Assembly: GCA_021904315.1 (NCBI GenBank)
Contig: CM038910.1
Span: 13,020,001-13,084,000, forward strand
DNA length: 64,000 nucleotides
Origin: Sphagnum magellanicum
Lineage: Eukaryota; Streptophyta; Sphagnopsida; Sphagnales; Sphagnaceae
Reading direction: 5' to 3'
Positions 58,591-64,000 of the stretch are shown here, one piece after another. The notes beneath the pieces were generated by a model. That model had not been told where the DNA came from, searched no databases, and saw only the letters and a program-made list of their open reading frames with translations. The position numbers and the translations under genes were made by a program. The first letter of the stretch is position 1; every line of letters starts with the position of its first letter.

Positions 58591-60616
58591 AAGTTTACTA
58601 TCTTAAATCAGACCTTGGAATCAAATATTTGCAATCCTTATTAACTTTCATTAATTTCATTGTATTCTTTTTGGTCTTCATTATGACCAACCACTTGGCC
58701 ATTAAAGATCCTTGCCCAAAATCCTCACAAATCTTTGAACTATGACAATTGGCATATTGTCCCTACATACTGAACTATAAATCAAATAAGATGTCCTTGC
58801 CTGCAAATTCCTGCTTTCATATTATATTTGCTATGGATTAAGTTCTTGCAGGCATTTTTGCTGGACCCTATTTCTGGAACCTTCTTGTTGTTTTTATTTC
58901 GTCAACGCTTTCCATTCAACTCCAGTGCAAAATCCACCTCAAGATTCTTAGATTTTCACATTGCCATCAACCTCATTTGCTGCAATTATGGGTGTTTGTA
59001 GACTATGTGTTTTAGAACAATATTCATCATTGGATGCTCATAGCTCCTTCACAAATGCCATTATGCTCGGATTTTTCAAATTATGTTTCATTTTTATCCA
59101 TTGCCTTGTTTTCCAAAGCTCAAAGCAAATTTTCATGTAGAAGGAAAGTTTGAACTCACCATCTTAATTGATGATTTAAAAGTTTCTCATGTGACAAAAA
59201 AATGTTTTTGTGCCATGTTTGGGTTCTGACTTGGTTATGTGCATGTCTCCAAAGATGTTGCTTATGCTACAATTATGAATTCCATATATCAAGTTCCTTT
59301 CTCTAAAACACACAAATTGCATTAGATGGTCAATATTGGCAAGTATAGGATTATTGGCAAGAACTTCCAAAAACATTTCCATGATACCATCCTCACAAAA
59401 GGGACTACTACATTTATTGCTAACAAAACCTCACATGGTATCAAGGTGAAGCAAAAATTGAATGATCAAACTAGAAAGGAGGAATCATCTTTGCCAAATT
59501 TAAAATCAACATTTATTGATTTGTGTGATTCTTTTGACAAACATGGGATGTTGCCTCCTTTGCATAATACATGTCAATCTTCCCCTATGCCTTGGCTTTC
59601 CACCTCTCAAAATGGGAATGAATTTTTCATTGAAATGTCAACTCCACATACTTCATCAAATTATTACATTAGTATAACATGTGTCTCAATAAACACCACA
59701 TATTTTATATTGTAAAGGATGAAACCACAAAATTAACCTCACACACGTCATGGGCCATGGTCTATTATTGTAGAAAAAATCATATTTTGTTATTTAATGA
59801 TGAATAATAGTAGACACAAGAACAACTACTAAGAATTGCATCCAAGTTCAACATACAAAATGTGGATGACAATTATTGTTGCAACAATTATCTTCTTCAT
59901 ATAGGTCATAAGTGCAAGTGGTAAATTGGACATAATGTAAAAGTTTAATCACTAATGTCTTTTTGGCAGTTATAACATCAAGTTCATTTATGTAAACCCC
60001 TCTCCTTCCAATTTCGTTGCCCTTTGAAAACACCTTTTTGTGCGTTGATTCAATCAAAACAAAAATTGGAAGTTGGGGCACTTTGTTTTTTGCATTATTA
60101 AATTGTGTGAAAAGTCGACATATTAACTTTGAATGGTTGTACAACAAGATTCGAAAGTAAAACTTTGAGATAGGATTTTATTTTGTCGATTTTTCTTGTA
60201 AAAAAAACCTACAAAACAATGTAGTTTTCATTTGGTTCCACATTTTGAGCAAATCCACCAAATGTTATTGTGATTCAACTATGCTTGTTCATCTTTTGGG
60301 AAATTCATAAAACATTTCCTATTGATGATGTTTGAACTTGTTGTAAGAGACATAACCATTTACACAATGAATTTCTTATTTTTTATTATCCTTTTGCTCA
60401 AATATCTAATATTTTGACATTTATTGTTGATGGTTACACAATGCAAAAATGAAAGAATTAAAACTTTGTGTTTGTGGGAGGTTTCATTGTAGCATATATT
60501 GTTTTGTCAATTTAAGAAAATTAAGAAGACTCAACAAGTGCAAAGTTTGTGTTCAAACATGAAACCAAATGAACGGCTAAAGGAGAATGTGAAAGAAGTA
60601 GGTATGCTAAAGGATA
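58591..60616. other. Intergenic upstream of the cyclophilin gene
   Basis: Two frames above 90 codons (59326-59715 plus; 60147-59848 minus) show no domain and cannot be supported as genes. The last few hundred bases should include the promoter and 5' UTR of the cyclophilin locus; several ATGs precede the chosen start. Confidence 0.4.
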
Positions 60617-62255
60617 ATGGGAAAGGGGAAGGGTTGTCGAACAAGCAAAATATCAATCAATGGTGCCCCTATTGTTAATACAAAACAAAATGTTGCACAA
60701 AAAGACTCAAGGAAGACAAGGTTGGATGAATTAAAAACAAGGGCTATGAAGTCTCACATGTTACGCTCTAACAAGATTCCAATTCCCCCCATATCCCTAA
60801 CACCCGAACAACAATATTTTGAAAATAAGTAAGTGGGGTTCAATTCAACATGCAAGGTCCTCGTTGTAAAATTAATGTTTATTTTCATTTTTGTAAGAAT
60901 ATTGGTCCTCTAAGACATCATGTATTGAGTACCCATAAAAATCTCATAGTTCATTATACTATAATGTATGAATTTGGGTTTATATCCAAGCCTAGGGGTT
61001 AAATCTATCTATGATCAAACAATTGTTTGAAACAAAAGAGTAATTAACCTACTTTCATTTCTTCAAAGTAATTTTGAGCTCTTCAATTCCTATTAACAAT
61101 CACTGCTAATAGTCAAATGTGTGTGAACATATGTTCTCCTTTGAAAATTCAAAAGCTCTACCTAATACAATTATTTAGAGGGAACTTTTTAAAAGAATGA
61201 ACACAAATAATATACTAAAACCTTGTACATTAGTATGAGGTTCATAAGTTGCAAGGTATAAAACTTATACATAAATGTCAGGGTTTACACATCCTTAAGT
61301 TGTTAGAATAAAAGGAACGTGTCAAAAGTTCCAAATTCCTATTAAAAATTCATTGTGTTTTATGCGTCTTTTGCATGGGCCACATATTAACAACATGCAA
61401 AATTTAAGTACTAGTTCATTAAGGCAATTCTTCAATACAATTCAAGGGACCAATTCAAATAATTACATTAGTCATGTTTTTTTCAAGTTAATACACCAAG
61501 GAACAAGACTATTATGCAAACCCAAGTGATATTTGGACATAACTATTTTAATCCTTGTCCATATACTAACATGGCTAAATATTAAACTTGAAAGTTCAAT
61601 AATATGACAACAACATTCTCATAAAAGATATGGGGAACTAAACTCCATGGTTTTTCTTTATATGAACTTTTCATATTTTGTTGCATAACCTAACACATTT
61701 GTTCTTTTGCATGTATGTGATAGCAAAATTCCAAACCCAAAAAATCCAAAAGTGTTTTTTGATATCAACATAGGGGGCCAAGCTATAGGCAAGATTATTA
61801 TGGAGTTATATAAGGATAGCACACCCAAGAGTGCAGAAAATTTTCGTGCACTTTACACAGGTGAAAAAGTAACAAAATCAGGAACACAACTCCACTACAA
61901 GAACACAAAATTTCATCGGATCATCCCAAAATTCATGTGCCAAGGAGGTGATCTCAATGTTGCAAAAGATAATAGTGATGGAATATCCATCTTTGGTCAA
62001 TCATTTGAAGACGAAAACTTTATTAGGAAACACTTGGGGTCGGGCATCTTATCAATGGCAAACTCTGGCCCAAACATTAATGGGTCACAATTTTTCTTGT
62101 GTTTGGTGGCCACTCCATGGTTGGACAACAAGCATGTTGTGTTTGGGCAAGTGCATGAAGGATATAATGTGTTGAAAGCCATGGAGGCTGTTGGTTCCAA
62201 GAGTGGAGATGTCAAAAAATCTGTTATTATTATTGATTGTGGTCAAATTACTTGA
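60617..62255 (+). CDS. Cyclophilin (peptidyl-prolyl isomerase) with N-terminal basic extension, two-exon model
   Basis: Model join 60617-60828 and 61724-62255, 247 residues. The second exon holds a complete cyclophilin domain with [14 protein letters not shown] (catalytic Arg, Phe, Met, Gln), [28 protein letters not shown] (Trp and His kept) and a final DCGQIT. This exon has no in-frame ATG before the domain, and a stop lies at 61686. The upstream frame from ATG 60617 ends at a consensus donor (AA|GTAAGT). Joining to the acceptor TGTGATAG|C restores phase (AA+C = Asn) and adds about 77 residues, Lys/Arg-rich ([25 protein letters not shown]). Alternative: a 5'-damaged retrocopy. The domain frame is intact. 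Confidence 0.65.
60829..61723 (+). other. Predicted intron of the cyclophilin gene (895 bp)
   Basis: Consensus GTAAGT donor; acceptor preceded by a T-rich tract (TTTGTTCTTTTGCATG). AT-rich, stops in all frames. Confidence 0.5.
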
Positions 62256-63015
62256 AGGGTATAAAAAGAACATTTATTCAATATACATTAAATGTGATAT
62301 GTGACATAACATGGAGGGAAATATATAGTTGCATGAAGTTAAAGATGAGGGATCTTGAGCGTTAACATATGATTTTCTTCACATCTTGGCCAAAATACCA
62401 TGTTCTTGAGGTTTTATTTGTTCCATAATATGTGAAATAACATGGAAGGAAGTAGATGCATGGAATTGCACATGAAAGTTTGTTGAAATTCAAGATATGT
62501 TCTACTTTGCATGTTGGTTAAAATATCAAACCCAACAAGAAACCCTATCATAATGAATTCAAAAATTTGATATGAATTCATCACAACATATCTACAACCA
62601 AAAATTTGTGTGTGTAGATATAAGATTTACATGAAGGTATAATAAATTTAATCAAAAGTTAATAAAAGAATTTTGTTTTCAATTATTCTTTTGCATAAGG
62701 AAATATATATATATTCATTTTTAATTAAATAGTAAATTTGGAGCTTATTTTATTTAGAAATCAATGAAGGATACATTTTAACATTTGGATTAATTTATTG
62801 CTAGTCCTTGTGAAACCCACATGGTCATCAAGACTCCACTTATCCAATGTCTAATAGGTTACCCATTCCACAAATCATTTTGTTCGAAACATGCATCCAT
62901 CTATAAGCAGTAGGCTATGTAATGCATGTATTATTGATCATAATCATGATCAATTGATGTAATAAATTAATTATAATATATTTAGGATGTTGTTGGGGGT
63001 ACCACCTTATTAATA
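62256..63015. other. AT-rich intergenic DNA 3' of the cyclophilin gene
   Basis: Probably includes the 3' UTR (several AATAAA-like words). A short AT run lies at 62704-62715. Nothing else recognised. Confidence 0.45.
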
Positions 63016-63027
63016 TGGAATCAAATC
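63016..63027 (+). promoter_or_regulatory. Possible decayed Copia primer-binding site
   Basis: TAATATGGAATCAAATC resembles TAACA|TGGTATCAGAGC, the LTR end plus initiator-Met primer site of plant Copia elements, and sits about 220 nt before the gag-like start at 63248, a normal leader length. Confidence 0.3.
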
Positions 63028-63247
63028 TTGATTCATGCATATGAATTTAAGTGTTGGTTATGTAGAAATGTATGTCTAACTACTACTTCATTTATGTGAC
63101 TAGGTCAAGTTTCAATATTTACTTTTGCATCAAGTAAAAAAATGTTCATGGTATATCATAATAGCTTCATGATCAATAGTTTTGATTAAATGTGAACTAA
63201 ATTATGCTAATCAAATCTTTCATTTTTTTTTTGTGAAGTTTAAAATT

Positions 63248-64000
63248 ATGGCACTTCAACCAAATAGGGATATGTTTGAAACTCAAAAATTGGTAGGAGC
63301 TTCAAACTACATTGTTTGGCAATTTAGAATTAAAAATATTTTGCAAATGGATTTTTTTTGAAATTGGTTGAGATTGATGCAATTATTTTTGTTAGACCAA
63401 TCTAGAAGGTAGTCTTGTTATTCAAGTTAATCAAACAATAACATTTGACTCATTTAGGCAAAAAAATGGCATTAGCAATCATCAACTTATTTATAGGTGA
63501 TTCATTGGTTGTTCACATCATTAATGTGATAGAACCATCAGTTTATTGGAAACTTCTATATAACATAACATGTTCAAGAAAACAACAACACGACAAGGAG
63601 AATTCTTTTGAAAAACAAATTAGTTTTCACCTAGAAGAAGACAAATTGATTAGTGACTACCTCAATTAGATACAAGGGCTATATATATATATATATATCA
63701 ATTAACCAACATTAGCATGATAATGGTAGGTGGTGAATTGATCACTCAAATTTTGTCCACATTTTTAGATAGCTGGGAAGTCCTTGCTAGTAGTCTAACA
63801 TACATAATTCCAATTCTTTATTTTATTGAATTGATAACAATGATGTTTTAAGACAAGTTGCATCGTCAAATTAAAGACACTCACAAAGTCTAGCATGAAG
63901 GTCTAAATGTTAATCATTATAACAAATGAAACAATCAATGCTCATAAAAGCCCTATGGGCATTTCCATGGTAATTGTAGCAAAGGCCCAAAGCCAACACA
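63248..64000 (+). pseudogene. Copia gag-like ORF relic (continues past right edge)
   Basis: Starts ATGGCACTTCAACC. Phases read KLVGASNYIVWQFRIKNILQ (the LxGxNYxxW opening of Copia gag/UBN2-type), then ALAIINLFIGDSLVVHIINV, SVYWKLLYNITCSRKQQHDK, FHLEEDKLISDYLN and, further on, VGGELITQILSTFLDSWEVL. Several frameshifts and stops; an AT microsatellite interrupts it at 63680. Independent of the Copia fragment at 51.7 kb (opposite strand, different domain). Confidence 0.65.
63680..63698 (+). repeat. AT microsatellite
   Basis: Nine AT units inside the gag relic. Confidence 0.9.

Noticed and set aside
59326-59715. 129-residue plus-strand ORF upstream of the cyclophilin
   Set aside because: No domain, AT-driven composition, no splice or promoter support; left as unsupported.
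61707-61711. TTG or out-of-frame ATG near 61711 as the cyclophilin start
   Set aside because: TTG is not a usual plant start and ATG 61711 is in another frame; the spliced model gives a proper ATG.

Overview
This is nuclear DNA of a land plant from a large, repeat-rich, AT-rich genome. The evidence is: one multi-exon gene with short GT-AG introns and a transit-peptide-like N-terminus; degenerate TTTAGGG telomere-type tracts; CACTA, Copia and Gypsy relics; and strong CpG depletion outside a few patches. The lineage cannot be fixed from sequence alone. The short introns argue against a conifer-like genome, and a small beta-domain protein at 26.4-26.8 kb recalls families I associate with non-seed plants (from memory only).

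Gene content is low. Three loci look like real host genes. (1) At 1-4.38 kb on the minus strand lies a TrmA/RumA-type RNA (uracil-5-)-methyltransferase with TRAM domain, Fe-S cysteines and SAM motif I; eight exons are visible and the 3' end, including the catalytic Cys, runs off the left edge. (2) At 26394-26807 on the minus strand is an intronless 137-residue protein ending in a polybasic stretch plus a CaaX box. (3) At 60617-62255 on the plus strand is a cyclophilin whose domain exon has no in-frame ATG. It joins in phase to an upstream basic exon through a consensus GTAAGT donor, giving a 247-residue model with an unusual N-terminal extension.

The rest is mobile and repetitive DNA. 4.6-13 kb: telomere-like tract, purine/G-rich tract, a possible Copia primer-binding site, two solo LTRs (family A) in opposite orientation, and a decayed ORF zone between them. 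13-24 kb: AT-rich DNA with a diverged direct-repeat pair, a tRNA-like SINE relic, several minisatellites and a 180-195 bp satellite-like array. 24.0-24.3 kb: a MITE. 28-30.6 kb: short tandem duplications. 31.3-34.6 kb: a decayed MULE-like transposase (minus strand) apparently split by a 939 bp CACTA-type element with about 155 bp inverted repeats. 35.9-38.5 kb: a decayed CACTA element with DUF4218- and DUF4216-like regions and a recognisable 3' terminus. 38.6-39.8 kb: a degenerate tandem array. 39.9-43.9 kb: two unclassified decayed ORF zones. 43.9-47.4 kb: a Gypsy gag-protease-RT relic. 47.5-50.0 kb: a truncated and a complete family A LTR, repeat family B and a minisatellite. 50.4-50.8 kb: a Harbinger-like fragment with TATA box. 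50.8-52.8 kb: telomere-like DNA and a 5'-truncated Copia RT/RNase H with its 3' LTR. 53-58.6 kb: tandem repeats, a Helitron-like element and a second family B copy. 63-64 kb: a Copia gag relic.

I see no operon-like or defence-like system. The most notable items are the N-extended cyclophilin, the CaaX protein, the target-site-flanked solo LTR family with a conserved internal palindrome, and the nested MULE/CACTA insertion. Splice models, family names and element boundaries were read by eye, without database search.
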